Below, one piece after another: positions 1 through 7,172 of a stretch of 8,272 nt of DNA. Location of the stretch: positions 26,184-34,455 of the forward strand of contig DBGA01000026.1 in the NCBI GenBank assembly GCA_002295325.1, in the 5' to 3' direction. This DNA is from Ruminococcaceae bacterium UBA866 (GTDB taxonomy: Bacteria; Bacillota; Clostridia; Oscillospirales; Ruminococcaceae). Made by a program: the position numbers and the translations under genes. Each line of letters starts with the position of its first letter. Position 1 is the first letter of the stretch. Below the pieces are notes generated by a model. That model did not search any database. It was not told the origin of the DNA and was given only the letters and a program-made list of their open reading frames with translations.

Positions 1-16
1 CAAAATATTGAAAGCG

Positions 17-24
17 AAAGGAGG
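17..24 (+). promoter_or_regulatory. Ribosome binding site of spoVFB
   Basis: AAAGGAGG, a near-perfect Shine-Dalgarno sequence, lies 7 bases before the TTG at 32. It decides the start codon in favour of TTG-32 over the upstream in-frame TTG at 8. Confidence 0.85.
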
Positions 25-31
25 TATAGCC

Positions 32-625
32 TTGAATAAAATAAAGTTAGGCTTTGCACTCTGTGGCTCATTTTGTACATTTGACACAAACCTCAAGCTT
101 ATGCAAAAGTTAGTTGACGATGGATATGATATTGTTCCAATTATGTCATACAACGCTTCGAGCTTTGACACTCGCTTTGGCACCGCAAAAGACCATATCG
201 AAAAAATTGAAGCCATTTGTGGCAAAAAAGTTATCAAAACCATTCAAGATGCTGAGCCAATCGGACCTATGAAAATGACCGATATCATGCTTGTTTCTCC
301 GTGCACAGGCAATACCCTTGCAAAGCTTGCAAATTCAATCGTGGATACACCAGTCACTATGGCAGTTAAGTCGCATCTGCGAAACAATTTGCCTGTTGTA
401 ATTGCAGTTTCAACAAACGATGCACTAAGTGGTTGCGCAAAAAACATTGCTAACCTTGAAAACTATAGAAACTACTATTTTGTACCTATGGGTCAAGATA
501 ATCATATGCAAAAACAAAGTTCCATGGTTGCAAAGTTTGAACTTGCACCCCTAGCTTTAACATATGCACAAAAAGGTATTCAGCTCCAACCATTAATGCT
601 AACACCCTATACTCCAAACGATTAA
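32..625 (+). CDS. spoVFB: Dipicolinate synthase subunit B (SpoVFB/DpaB)
   Basis: This is the flavoprotein-like subunit of dipicolinate synthase, which with SpoVFA makes dipicolinic acid in the mother cell for deposition in the spore core. The 197-residue product matches the family length of about 200. It has the N-terminal Rossmann-type strand with the CGSFCTF motif (11-17), the NASSFDTRFG segment (41-50), SPCTGNTLAKLAN (89-101), a VSTNDAL motif (126-132), GQDNHMQKQSSMVAK (154-168) and the C-terminal ND ending, all as I recall from Bacillus subtilis SpoVFB. I chose the TTG at 32 because a strong AAAGGAGG lies 7 bases upstream; an in-frame TTG at 8 would add eight residues and has no visible site. 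spoVFA would be expected just upstream, outside the window. In bacilli these genes are under sporulation (sigma-K) control, but the promoter is not in view. The gene converges on the fatty acid cluster and is functionally unrelated to it. Confidence 0.93.
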   Translation: MNKIKLGFALCGSFCTFDTNLKLMQKLVDDGYDIVPIMSYNASSFDTRFGTAKDHIEKIEAICGKKVIKTIQDAEPIGPMKMTDIMLVSPCTGNTLAKLANSIVDTPVTMAVKSHLRNNLPVVIAVSTNDALSGCAKNIANLENYRNYYFVPMGQDNHMQKQSSMVAKFELAPLALTYAQKGIQLQPLMLTPYTPND

Positions 626-633
626 TCTTCAGC

Positions 634-671
634 AAAGACACAAACGAGATAAATTATCTCGTTTGTTCTTT
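634..671. terminator. Long hairpin after spoVFB (no U-tract)
   Basis: Perfect inverted-repeat arms at 640-652 and 654-666 (ACAAACGAGATAA and its complement) are separated by one base, so in RNA about 12 pairs form around a 3-base loop. Past a bulged C639, five further pairs (634-638 with 667-671) extend the stem. It begins 8 bases after the spoVFB stop. Neither strand has a run of T directly after it, so it is not a textbook intrinsic terminator. It may stabilise the 3' end of the spoVFB mRNA or act together with the next hairpin. Confidence 0.55.
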
Positions 672-680
672 CATATATAT

Positions 681-717
681 AAAAAAAGCACTGCTAAAAT
701 TTAGCCGTGCTTTTTTT
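681..717. terminator. Bidirectional intrinsic terminator between spoVFB and acpP
   Basis: Arms AAAAAAAGCAC (681-691) and GTGCTTTTTTT (707-717) are exact complements. After one T/C mismatch the stem continues with GCTAA (693-697) and TTAGC (701-705). The A7 and T7 flanks give a U-run on whichever strand is transcribed, so the element can end both the plus-strand spoVFB message and the minus-strand acpP message, whose stop codon is 12 bases away. Confidence 0.9.
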
Positions 718-729
718 ATGATAATTAAA

Positions 730-960
730 TTATTCTACGTTTTCTTCAATATATCTTACTATGTCGCCAACAGTTTTCATGTTTACAACCTGCTCATCTG
801 GAACTTCAATATCAAATTCCTCTTCAAGTGACATAACAATGTCTGCAACGTCAAGTGAGTCTGCGCCTAGGTCATCACCGATTAACGCTCCCATAGTTAC
901 AGTATCCTCATCCGCATCAAGTTGGTCAACAAGTATAGCTTTAATTTTATCAAATACCAC
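730..960 (-). CDS. acpP: Acyl carrier protein
   Basis: This small acidic protein (76 residues, the usual length) carries growing acyl chains on a phosphopantetheine arm through every step of fatty acid synthesis in the cytoplasm. The arm attachment site is the DSL motif inside LGADSLDVADIV, with Ser35 as the modified residue. The acidic helix II continues as SLEEEFDIEVPDE, the normal recognition surface for FAS enzymes. The start is GTG at 960, 6 bases after AAAGGAGGT (967-975). It is the last gene of the minus-strand cluster, 97 bases after accA, and has its own strong promoter, which fits the high ACP level cells need. In many clostridia an acpP copy lies between fabG and fabF or near fabK; none is there in this window. 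A strong bidirectional terminator follows. The ACP family call is certain. Its role as the main fatty acid ACP is inferred from context. Confidence 0.96.
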   Translation of the reverse strand: MVFDKIKAILVDQLDADEDTVTMGALIGDDLGADSLDVADIVMSLEEEFDIEVPDEQVVNMKTVGDIVRYIEENVE

Positions 961-966
961 GAAAAT

Positions 967-975
967 ACCTCCTTT
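967..975 (-). promoter_or_regulatory. Ribosome binding site of acpP
   Basis: On the minus strand this reads AAAGGAGGT, 6 bases before a GTG start at 960. It supports the non-ATG start, since no ATG is available nearby in frame. Confidence 0.85.
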
Positions 976-993
976 AGTGTTTCTTTTGTATAT

Positions 994-1021
994 ATTATAC
1001 CATGCGTGAATCCTTATTCAA
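994..1021 (-). promoter_or_regulatory. Promoter of acpP (extended -10)
   Basis: On the minus strand, a perfect -10 box TATAAT (999 down to 994) is preceded by TGG (1002-1000), giving an extended -10. A -35-like TTGAAT (1021-1016, four of six matches to TTGACA) lies 16 bases upstream. Transcription would start about 30 bases before the acpP start codon. This predicts acpP expression independent of the main fab/acc operon. It is prediction from sequence only. Confidence 0.72.
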
Positions 1022-1043
1022 GACAAGGCGTATAATATCAAAT

Positions 1044-1087
1044 TTTCTAAAAATTGGCTATTCTTCAAATTCGCCAATTTTTCTAAA
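1044..1087 (-). terminator. Weak hairpin at the end of accA (possible attenuator)
   Basis: Arms at 1049-1058 (AAAAATTGGC) and 1073-1082 (GCCAATTTTT) are perfect complements with a 14-base loop. Beyond a two-base internal mismatch, three more pairs form (1044-1046 with 1085-1087). It spans the accA stop codon. The minus-strand 3' arm ends in five T, but the stem is mostly A-T with only three G-C pairs, so any termination would be partial. Its position just before the acpP promoter suggests a soft boundary between accA and acpP. Confidence 0.35.
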
Positions 1088-1870
1088 TTTATTATATCTA
1101 TTTTCTATCAATAATGCAACATCTTTTTGCATTAAATTTTTTAATGCTGCCTCCATATAATGGGAAATGTTTTCTGCGGTCAGTTGGTGATTGTTATGGG
1201 CACCCCCAGCAGGCTCATTTATTATATAATCACATATAGAAAGTTCCACCAAATCCTCTGCTGTAATCTTCAATCTGTTCGCGGCTTCCTTCTCTCTACT
1301 TGCATCTTTCCAAAGGATACTAGCAAAGCCTCGTGGCGAGATTACAGAATAAACTGCATTTTCAAGCATAGCAAGCTCATCACAAATACCTAGCCCCAAA
1401 GCGCCACCAGATCCACCCTCGCCCAGTACAATTGAAATGATAGGGGTTTTTAGCTTACTTAGCTCAAACAGGTTTCTAGCAATAGCCTCACCCTGTCCTC
1501 GTTCTTCTGCCGCAATCCCACAAAATGCACCAGGGGTATCAATGAAAAATACCACTGGACGGTTAAACTTTTCAGCTTGTTTTGCAAGTCTTAGCGCCTT
1601 TCGATATCCCTCAGGATGTGGCATTGCAAAATTTGAGCGTTTGTTTTCCTCAATATTTTTGCCCTTTACCTGAGCAATAACGGTAATCGGTATTCCACGA
1701 AAATTTGCAATACCACCAATTATAGCATGATCATCCCCATAAAGTCTATCCCCATGCATTTCACAAAACTCATGAAACAAAAGTGGTATATAATCGTTTA
1801 TAGTTGGTCTTTCCTTGTGACGTATAATATCCAAACGATCTGAGGCTATTAATCCTTTAGTTTCTTTCAT
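1058..1870 (-). CDS. accA: Acetyl-CoA carboxylase carboxyltransferase subunit alpha
   Basis: With AccD it forms the carboxyltransferase that moves CO2 from biotin on AccB to acetyl-CoA, giving malonyl-CoA. The 270-residue protein shows the crotonase-fold core: [17 protein letters not shown] (39-55), [13 protein letters not shown] (83-95), [20 protein letters not shown] (111-130), the glycine-rich [12 protein letters not shown] (140-151), and [15 protein letters not shown] (164-178). It is about 50 residues shorter than the E. coli protein because the N-terminal helical segment is reduced. As I recall, short forms are usual in clostridia and streptococci, so this is not a truncation. Its ATG overlaps the accD stop as ATGA, and its ribosome binding site AGGAGG lies inside the end of accD, 7 bases upstream. 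That implies translational coupling, which suits two subunits needed in equal amounts. Confidence 0.96.
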   Translation of the reverse strand: MKETKGLIASDRLDIIRHKERPTINDYIPLLFHEFCEMHGDRLYGDDHAIIGGIANFRGIPITVIAQVKGKNIEENKRSNFAMPHPEGYRKALRLAKQAEKFNRPVVFFIDTPGAFCGIAAEERGQGEAIARNLFELSKLKTPIISIVLGEGGSGGALGLGICDELAMLENAVYSVISPRGFASILWKDASREKEAANRLKITAEDLVELSICDYIINEPAGGAHNNHQLTAENISHYMEAALKNLMQKDVALLIENRYNKFRKIGEFEE

Positions 1871-2733
1871 TGAACAGCCTCCTTTGTATGAAGCCTAATC
1901 AGCCTTGAAAGGGTTCTTCTCATATCTTTTCGATTGACAATCATATCTACAAATCCATGCTCTAGTAAAAATTCTGCTGATTGAAAGTCATCTGGAAGAT
2001 GTTGCTTTATTGTACTCTCTATTACACGCCTACCAGCAAAGCCTATGAGCACCTTTGGCTCTGCAATGATGATATCACCAAGTGACGCAAACGACGCTGT
2101 AACACCCCCTGTAGTTGGGTCTGTAAGCACAGTAATATAAAGCAACCCTTTTTCACCATGACGAGCAGCAGATGCGGATGTTTTTGCCATTTGCATAAGA
2201 GAAACGATGCCCTCTTGCATTCTTGCTCCACCAGAAGCTGTAAATATTATAATAGGCAAGTTTTTTTTAGTTGCAGCTTCAAACGCACGAGTAATTTTTT
2301 CCCCCACAACACTTCCCATTGAGCCCATCATAAAATGCGAATCCATAACAGCAATGACACAATGTTTATTTCTAATGTAACATTCACCAGTCACAACTGC
2401 ATCTTTAAGCTTTGTTCGGGCGGTCAAATCTTTTATCTTTTGCTCATAGCCATCAAACTCAATAGGATTTTTGCTTGTCATATTTTCATCATATTCTATA
2501 AAAGTTCCTTGATCAATTGTCATGTTAAGACGTTCCTGCGCCGTTAGTCTTGCATGATAACTGCATTCACTGCAAACTTTAGACCCGCCAACAAAATCGT
2601 CCATAAACATAACGTTATTACATCTAGGACATTTAAACAAAAGATCGCTCGGAATTGAAACCTTAGCCTTCTTATCAACCTTGTTATCATTTTCCGCACG
2701 AAACTTTACTACCTTAAACAAATCCTCTAGCAT
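1867..2733 (-). CDS. accD: Acetyl-CoA carboxylase carboxyltransferase subunit beta
   Basis: Partner of AccA in the carboxyltransferase. The 288-residue protein begins with the zinc ribbon typical of bacterial AccD: Cys35, Cys38, Cys54 and Cys57 in a C-x2-C-x15-C-x2-C pattern. The crotonase-like core follows, with [11 protein letters not shown] (126-136), [11 protein letters not shown] (165-175), the [17 protein letters not shown] stretch (194-210) and [10 protein letters not shown] (220-229). The length matches the family. The start is ATG, preceded by AAAGAGGGTG. The gene lies 35 bases after accC, and its TGA stop overlaps the accA start. This TGA is the only one among the natural stops in the window; reading through it would meet TAA after five more codons. 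Confidence 0.97.
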   Translation of the reverse strand: MLEDLFKVVKFRAENDNKVDKKAKVSIPSDLLFKCPRCNNVMFMDDFVGGSKVCSECSYHARLTAQERLNMTIDQGTFIEYDENMTSKNPIEFDGYEQKIKDLTARTKLKDAVVTGECYIRNKHCVIAVMDSHFMMGSMGSVVGEKITRAFEAATKKNLPIIIFTASGGARMQEGIVSLMQMAKTSASAARHGEKGLLYITVLTDPTTGGVTASFASLGDIIIAEPKVLIGFAGRRVIESTIKQHLPDDFQSAEFLLEHGFVDMIVNRKDMRRTLSRLIRLHTKEAVQ

Positions 2734-2768
2734 ATAAATTCACCCTCTTTAAATTGGTATGATATCAG

Positions 2769-4121
2769 TTATTTTTGCTTTATTAGGTTTGACCTTCCAA
2801 GATACCCAATGTCATAGGTTGCATTTTCAAAGTTTTTATCTCTGATAAGGCTTAGTTGAAAATCAATATTTGTGTCAACACCCTCAACCAAAAATTCTGC
2901 CAAAGCCCATTTCATCTTGCGAATAGCCTCTTGCCTTGTTGGTGCATAGACAATCAGTTTGGCAATCATACTGTCATAGTGTGGTGTGATTTCATAGCCT
3001 TGATATACAGCACTATCAATCCTAACCCCCGGACCTCCCGGCATATGCAGGGCTCTAATCTTTCCGGGTGACGGTCTAAAGTTAAATTCTGGGTTTTCAG
3101 CATTAATTCTGCACTCAATTGAGTGACCTTTTAGGATAACATCAGATTGACTAATTGTCAATTTTTGTCCATCTGCAATTAATATTTGCTGTCTTACAAT
3201 GTCAATTCCAGTGACAAATTCGGTAACTGGATGTTCTACCTGAATTCGTGTGTTCATTTCCATAAAGTAAAAACTGTTGTCAGCTGCAAGCAAAAACTCA
3301 ACAGTTCCGGCATTTTTATAATTGCAGGCTTTTGCAGCTTTTATGGCAGCATCGCCCATTTTTTCACGCAACTCGGGAGTCATAACCGGACAAGGGGATT
3401 CCTCAAGCACCTTTTGATTTCTGCGTTGCATGGAGCAATCACGCTCGCCTAGGTGAATGACATTTCCAAAAGAATCGGCTAAAATTTGAATTTCAACATG
3501 GCGTGGGTCTATGATGAATTTTTCTATGTAGACTTCATCATTTGCAAAAAATAACAATGCCTCCTGTTTGGCTGAGTTCATAGCTCCCTCTAGCTCATTT
3601 TGACTATTCACTAGTCGGATACCACGTCCACCACCGCCAGCAGATGCCTTTATCATAATTGGATAGCCAATTTCTTTGGCAATTATTTTTGCTTCGTCTA
3701 TGTTTTTAACAATTCCATCAGAGCCTGGAACGACGGGCACTCCTGCATTTTTCATTGTTATTTTGGCAGTTGCTTTGTCTCCCATTAAATCGATTGACTC
3801 AGCGTTAGGTCCAATGAATTCAACGCCACATTTTTTGCAATTTCTCGCAAATGCAGAATTTTCAGACAAAAATCCAAAACCAGGGTGAACTGCCTGTGCC
3901 CCTGTAAGTTCACAAGCTGCAAGGATTGATTTTACATTCAAATAGCTATCCTTTGTTTTTGCTGGGCCAATGCAGATTGCTTCATCCGCAATTTCAGCAT
4001 GTAGTGCTCCTCGATCTGCTTCAGAAAAAACTGCAACAGTTCTAATGCCAAGCTCACGACAAGCTCTGATTACACGCACGGCAATTTCCCCACGATTGGC
4101 AATCAATATTTTATTAAACAA
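2769..4121 (-). CDS. accC: Biotin carboxylase subunit of acetyl-CoA carboxylase
   Basis: It uses ATP and bicarbonate to carboxylate the biotin carried by AccB, the first half-reaction of malonyl-CoA formation. At 450 residues it is the normal length. It has the N-terminal IANRGEIA motif (8-15), the HPGFGFLSEN segment (79-88), the ATP-grasp glycine loop AGGGGRG (161-167) with the nucleotide-binding lysines Lys116 and Lys158, the ERDCSMQRRNQK stretch (226-237), and the catalytic EMNTRIQVEHPVTE block (288-301) with Glu288, Arg292 and Glu296. The start is TTG at 4121 (MFNKILIANRGE), preceded by AGAGGAG about 10 bases upstream; no ATG is suitably placed. It lies 54 bases after fabZ and 35 before accD. 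Being next to accB and accD points to acetyl-CoA carboxylase, not a pyruvate or propionyl-CoA enzyme. Confidence 0.97.
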   Translation of the reverse strand: MFNKILIANRGEIAVRVIRACRELGIRTVAVFSEADRGALHAEIADEAICIGPAKTKDSYLNVKSILAACELTGAQAVHPGFGFLSENSAFARNCKKCGVEFIGPNAESIDLMGDKATAKITMKNAGVPVVPGSDGIVKNIDEAKIIAKEIGYPIMIKASAGGGGRGIRLVNSQNELEGAMNSAKQEALLFFANDEVYIEKFIIDPRHVEIQILADSFGNVIHLGERDCSMQRRNQKVLEESPCPVMTPELREKMGDAAIKAAKACNYKNAGTVEFLLAADNSFYFMEMNTRIQVEHPVTEFVTGIDIVRQQILIADGQKLTISQSDVILKGHSIECRINAENPEFNFRPSPGKIRALHMPGGPGVRIDSAVYQGYEITPHYDSMIAKLIVYAPTRQEAIRKMKWALAEFLVEGVDTNIDFQLSLIRDKNFENATYDIGYLGRSNLIKQK

Positions 4122-4131
4122 GTGTTCTTCA

Positions 4132-4138
4132 CTCCTCT
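4132..4138 (-). promoter_or_regulatory. Ribosome binding site of accC
   Basis: Minus-strand AGAGGAG lies about 10 bases before the TTG at 4121. The spacing is slightly long, but this is the only good site and it supports TTG as the start. Confidence 0.6.
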
Positions 4139-4175
4139 ATGGATATGATATATACTTTTTTGTTAAGGTGACCCT

Positions 4176-4607
4176 CTATTCACTAAGTGCAAATTTAATT
4201 TCAGCAGTTACAATACGCTTATCATTGAGAGTAGCGACTGCACTACCTATTCCAATAGAGCCTCTTACCTTAATGATTTCAACTTCAAGTCTAAGCGTAT
4301 CGCCAGGGAAAGCCATACCTCTAAATTTAGCTTTGTCAATTCCAGCTAAATATCCAATCTTGCCCTTGTTTTCAGGCAAGCAAAGCATACAAACTGCACC
4401 AGCTTGTGCAAGCATCTCTATGGTTAGAACACCTGGTTGGACTGGTTTTTCTGGAAAATGTCCCTTAAACCAAAACTCATCCTCTTTTAAATGTTTGGTT
4501 GCAACCACACGAACGCCTGGTTCCATCTCGATGATTTCATCTATGAGCAAAAACGGATCACGATGAGGAATAATTTCTTTGATTTGTTCTTGATTTAACA
4601 GTGCCAT
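4176..4607 (-). CDS. fabZ: 3-hydroxyacyl-[acyl-carrier-protein] dehydratase FabZ
   Basis: This hot-dog-fold enzyme removes water from 3-hydroxyacyl-ACP to give trans-2-enoyl-ACP, the third step of each elongation cycle. The 143-residue length is standard. The N-terminus carries IIPHRDPFLLID (12-23). The catalytic block is GHFPEKPVQPGVLTIEMLAQ (49-68), with His50 and Glu64 as the active-site pair; having Glu and not Asp at that position marks FabZ, not FabA. The central helix is followed by the strand GIDKAKFRGMAFPGDTL (89-105). The ATG is preceded by AAGGGAG. The gene sits between accB and accC, an arrangement common in clostridia. No fabA gene is present, so nothing here shows how unsaturated fatty acids would be made. 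Confidence 0.97.
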   Translation of the reverse strand: MALLNQEQIKEIIPHRDPFLLIDEIIEMEPGVRVVATKHLKEDEFWFKGHFPEKPVQPGVLTIEMLAQAGAVCMLCLPENKGKIGYLAGIDKAKFRGMAFPGDTLRLEVEIIKVRGSIGIGSAVATLNDKRIVTAEIKFALSE

Positions 4608-4634
4608 TTTGTACTCCCTTCACACATGAGTATA

Positions 4635-5105
4635 CTACTTAATTATCATGATTGGTTGATTATATTCAACGCCCTGTGCATTATCGACCAAAATTTCTAA
4701 AATTTCACCATCAAAGTCGCTTTGAATTTCATTCATCAGTTTCATTGACTCAATCACAAATAAAATATCGCCTTTTTTAACCTTCGAGCCTACCGTTACA
4801 AATGGTGGCTTATCAGGTGAAACTGCCGCATAAAACGTGCCAACAATTGGGGATTTCATAATGTTTCCGCAAGGTTCAGGTTTCGACTCTGGAATGTTTA
4901 TTTCAACTGAAGTTCCAATTGATTGTGCAACCGGTGGTTGCGCAACTCCTTGTGTAGCCGTTTGCATTACCACTTTCTCTACTTTTTTTCCACATATTTT
5001 AATTTTAAAGTCGCCATCTTCAATGCAAAGTTCACCCAAATTTGTGCTAGCAACTTTATCCAAAAGCTGGTTTATCTCTTCAAGAGTTAGTTTTAAATTA
5101 GCCAT
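4635..5105 (-). CDS. accB: Biotin carboxyl carrier protein of acetyl-CoA carboxylase
   Basis: It carries the biotin that shuttles CO2 between biotin carboxylase (AccC) and carboxyltransferase (AccA/AccD). The 156-residue protein has the usual three parts: an N-terminal helical and strand region (1-45), a Pro/Ala/Gln-containing flexible linker (about 46-82), and a C-terminal biotinyl domain starting at KSPIVGTFY (84-92). The biotin attachment site is the ESMKLMNEI motif with Lys122; Ser replaces the common Ala before Met, a frequent variant. The PDKPPFVTVGSKV stretch holds the thumb-type insertion typical of AccB. The ATG lies 14 bases after the fabF stop with AGAGGAG upstream. It is adjacent to fabF and fabZ in the operon. 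Confidence 0.97.
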   Translation of the reverse strand: MANLKLTLEEINQLLDKVASTNLGELCIEDGDFKIKICGKKVEKVVMQTATQGVAQPPVAQSIGTSVEINIPESKPEPCGNIMKSPIVGTFYAAVSPDKPPFVTVGSKVKKGDILFVIESMKLMNEIQSDFDGEILEILVDNAQGVEYNQPIMIIK

Positions 5106-5119
5106 AAATTTTCTCTCCT

Positions 5120-6355
5120 CTAATCAGTGTATTTTTTAAAACAAATACTTGCATTATGGCCACCAAAACCTAAGGAATTAGAAATTACATAGGTAATGTC
5201 TTGTTTGCGTGACCCCTCAGTTACATAGTCAAGGTCACAATCCTCATCAGCAACTAAAAATCCGACAGTTGCAGGAATGACACCTTCCTCTAATGCTTTT
5301 GCACACACCATAGCTTCAATCGCACCAGCCGCACCCAACAGATGCCCTGTCATTGATTTTGTTGAGCTTATTGCAAGCTTTCTTGCATGCTCGCCAAACG
5401 CTTTTTTGATTGCTATCGTTTCATATTTATCGTTTAATCCAGTTGACGTTCCATGAGCATTAATATAATCAACCTTATTAGCAGAAATTTCTGCTTCATT
5501 GTAGGCTAGCTCCATTGCTTTGGCAGCCCCCGTGCCCTCTGGGTCTGGACTTGTCATGTGATAGCCATCACCGGTTGCACCATAGCCTACGATTTCAGCA
5601 TAGATATGCGCACCTCTTGCCTTTGCGTGCTCAAGCTCCTCAATTACAAGGACTGCACCTCCCTCTCCCATTACAAAGCCACTACGCTCTTTGTCAAAAG
5701 GGATTGATGCTCTATTTATATCTTCTGCATGGGTAAGTGCTTTCATATTATCAAATCCTGCAAGGGCAAACTCGGTAATCGCTGCCTCTGAGCCTCCTGC
5801 AACACAAGCGTCAATATATCCATGTTTGATATTTCTAAATGCTTCGCCAATTGCGTGTGACGACGTTGCACAAGCCGTTACAGGCGCAAAGTTGACACCC
5901 TTAAAGTTATATTTTATCGAGATTGATCCCGCCGCCATATTGCTAATCATCATAGGAATAAAGAAAACCGAAACCCGATTCCCACCCTTTTCAATCAAAT
6001 TCAGATGTTCTTTTTCTATGCTGTGAAGTCCACCAATACCACTGCCTACAATAACACCAACACGGAATGGGTCAAGGTCTTCAAACTCTGTGCCACAATC
6101 TTTAATTGCGTCGGTCGCCGCCGCTATTGCAAATTGAGTATAACGGTCGGTACGTCTAAGCTCTTTTTTATCAAAATATTTGAGTGGGTCAAAGTTTTTA
6201 GCCTCGGCTGCGAGCTTAACTTCACAATTTGATACATCAAAGCTTTCTATTGGGGAAATTCCATGACGTCCATTTTTAATGTTATCCCAGAATTCATCCT
6301 TACTTGTTCCAATAGAAGATATTGATCCCATACCAGTGATTACTACTCTTTTCAT
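5120..6355 (-). CDS. fabF: 3-oxoacyl-[acyl-carrier-protein] synthase II (FabF)
   Basis: This condensing enzyme extends acyl-ACP by two carbons using malonyl-ACP. At 411 residues it matches KAS II. The thiolase-fold catalytic triad is visible: Cys162 in VTACATSS (159-166), His301 in NAHGTSTGLND (299-309), and His338 in STKSMTGHLLGAAGA (331-345), with Lys333 alongside. The C-terminal SNSLGFGGHNAS glycine loop (392-403) is intact. The two-histidine triad places it in the FabF/FabB group, and the start MKRVVITGMG is typical of FabF. ATG at 6355 is preceded by AGGAGGT five bases upstream. The 67-base gap before it, after fabG, holds no gene; in many clostridia an acpP lies there. I found no convincing promoter in that gap. 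Confidence 0.97.
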   Translation of the reverse strand: MKRVVITGMGSISSIGTSKDEFWDNIKNGRHGISPIESFDVSNCEVKLAAEAKNFDPLKYFDKKELRRTDRYTQFAIAAATDAIKDCGTEFEDLDPFRVGVIVGSGIGGLHSIEKEHLNLIEKGGNRVSVFFIPMMISNMAAGSISIKYNFKGVNFAPVTACATSSHAIGEAFRNIKHGYIDACVAGGSEAAITEFALAGFDNMKALTHAEDINRASIPFDKERSGFVMGEGGAVLVIEELEHAKARGAHIYAEIVGYGATGDGYHMTSPDPEGTGAAKAMELAYNEAEISANKVDYINAHGTSTGLNDKYETIAIKKAFGEHARKLAISSTKSMTGHLLGAAGAIEAMVCAKALEEGVIPATVGFLVADEDCDLDYVTEGSRKQDITYVISNSLGFGGHNASICFKKYTD

Positions 6356-6422
6356 ACTTACCTCCTGAGTTTAATAATAACTTTACTACTTAGTATAATG
6401 AATTATGTCGGCTTAAACCCAG

Positions 6423-7166
6423 CTACATTGACAAACCACCGTCAATGACAATGACTTGTGCAGTTATATAGCCTGCATCTTCTGACGCAAGGAAGGAAAC
6501 AGTTGATGCAATCTCTGAAGTCTTTCCAAAGCGTTTCAATGCAATTTGTGATAGTATGTTCTCTTTTACTTTTTCATCTAAAACATCTGTCATTGGAGTT
6601 TCAATAAATCCCGGTGCAATTGCGTTTACTGTAATGTTTCTAGAACCTAGTTCCTTTGCTGCGGATAACGTCATTCCGATCATTCCAGCCTTTGAGGCAG
6701 AATAGTTAAATTGACCTGCATTGCCATAAAGTCCAGCAACGGAGGACACATTTATAATACGTCCTGAGCGTTGTTTCATCATAATTGGAGTAATATGTCT
6801 TGTCATATTAAACACACTCTTATAATTTACATTTGTAACGGTATCAAATTGTTCTTCGGTCATACGTGCAATCAAACCATCTTTTGTGATTCCTGCATTG
6901 TTAACCAAGACATCAATCGTACCAAAACGTTCTTTTACTGCTTTTACCATCATGTCACATTCTTCAAAACTAGAAACATCAGCGATAAAACATTCAGCTG
7001 ACACACCAAATTCTTCACAAGCAGTTTTCACTTCCAAGCCTCGACCTGAAGCATCTATTTCAGAGCGGCAGTTGATTGCGATGTTAAATCCGTCTTTGGC
7101 AAGTCGTATTGCAATACAAGCGCCAATTCCTTGGGATGCCCCTGTAATTAATGCCGTCTTATTCAA
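6423..7166 (-). CDS. fabG: 3-oxoacyl-[acyl-carrier-protein] reductase FabG
   Basis: This NADPH-dependent reductase of the short-chain dehydrogenase family reduces 3-oxoacyl-ACP to 3-hydroxyacyl-ACP. Counting from the TTG at 7166, the protein has 247 residues, close to the usual 244-248. It has the nucleotide-binding TGASQGIG (8-15), NNAG (89-92), catalytic Asn114, Ser142, Tyr155 and Lys159 (GQFNYSASKAG), and APGFIETPM (184-192). The start could also be GTG at 7175 (three extra residues), but the only Shine-Dalgarno sequence, AAGGGGTG, includes that GTG, whereas it sits 6 bases before the TTG. The chosen start overlaps the fabK end by 8 bases, so the two are probably translationally coupled. 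fabD, which usually separates fabK and fabG in clostridia, is absent. The FAS role rests on the gene context, since the fold alone would fit many reductases. Confidence 0.95.
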   Translation of the reverse strand: MNKTALITGASQGIGACIAIRLAKDGFNIAINCRSEIDASGRGLEVKTACEEFGVSAECFIADVSSFEECDMMVKAVKERFGTIDVLVNNAGITKDGLIARMTEEQFDTVTNVNYKSVFNMTRHITPIMMKQRSGRIINVSSVAGLYGNAGQFNYSASKAGMIGMTLSAAKELGSRNITVNAIAPGFIETPMTDVLDEKVKENILSQIALKRFGKTSEIASTVSFLASEDAGYITAQVIVIDGGLSM

Positions 7167-7172
7167 ATTTAA

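Noticed and set aside
1..39. Possible C-terminal end of an upstream gene (spoVFA) overlapping the spoVFB start, reading to TAA at 37-39 or TGA at 9-11.
   Set aside because: At most 12 codons are visible and two frames offer a stop. Nothing in the residues identifies SpoVFA, so no feature can be supported.
1037..1044. ATCAAATT, resembling half of a FabT-type operator, close to the acpP promoter.
   Set aside because: The opposite half of the palindrome is missing, and such an 8-mer is common in AT-rich DNA.
1058..1870. AccA looks short (270 residues against about 320 in E. coli), suggesting truncation.
   Set aside because: All catalytic-core motifs are present, the ATG overlaps the accD stop with a good ribosome site, and short AccA forms are known in clostridia and streptococci.
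3970..4566. A 198-codon plus-strand opening across accC and fabZ, and other long plus-strand openings.
   Set aside because: They lie opposite well-conserved enzymes, have low-complexity Ser/Ile-rich translations, and lack ribosome sites. They are shadows of the real genes.
6356..6422. TACTA-CT-TAGTA inverted repeat and TATACT in the fabG-fabF gap, considered as a FapR operator or internal promoter.
   Set aside because: The half-site orientation is opposite to the FapR consensus as I recall it, and no acceptable -35 box lies at the right spacing from any -10-like sequence.
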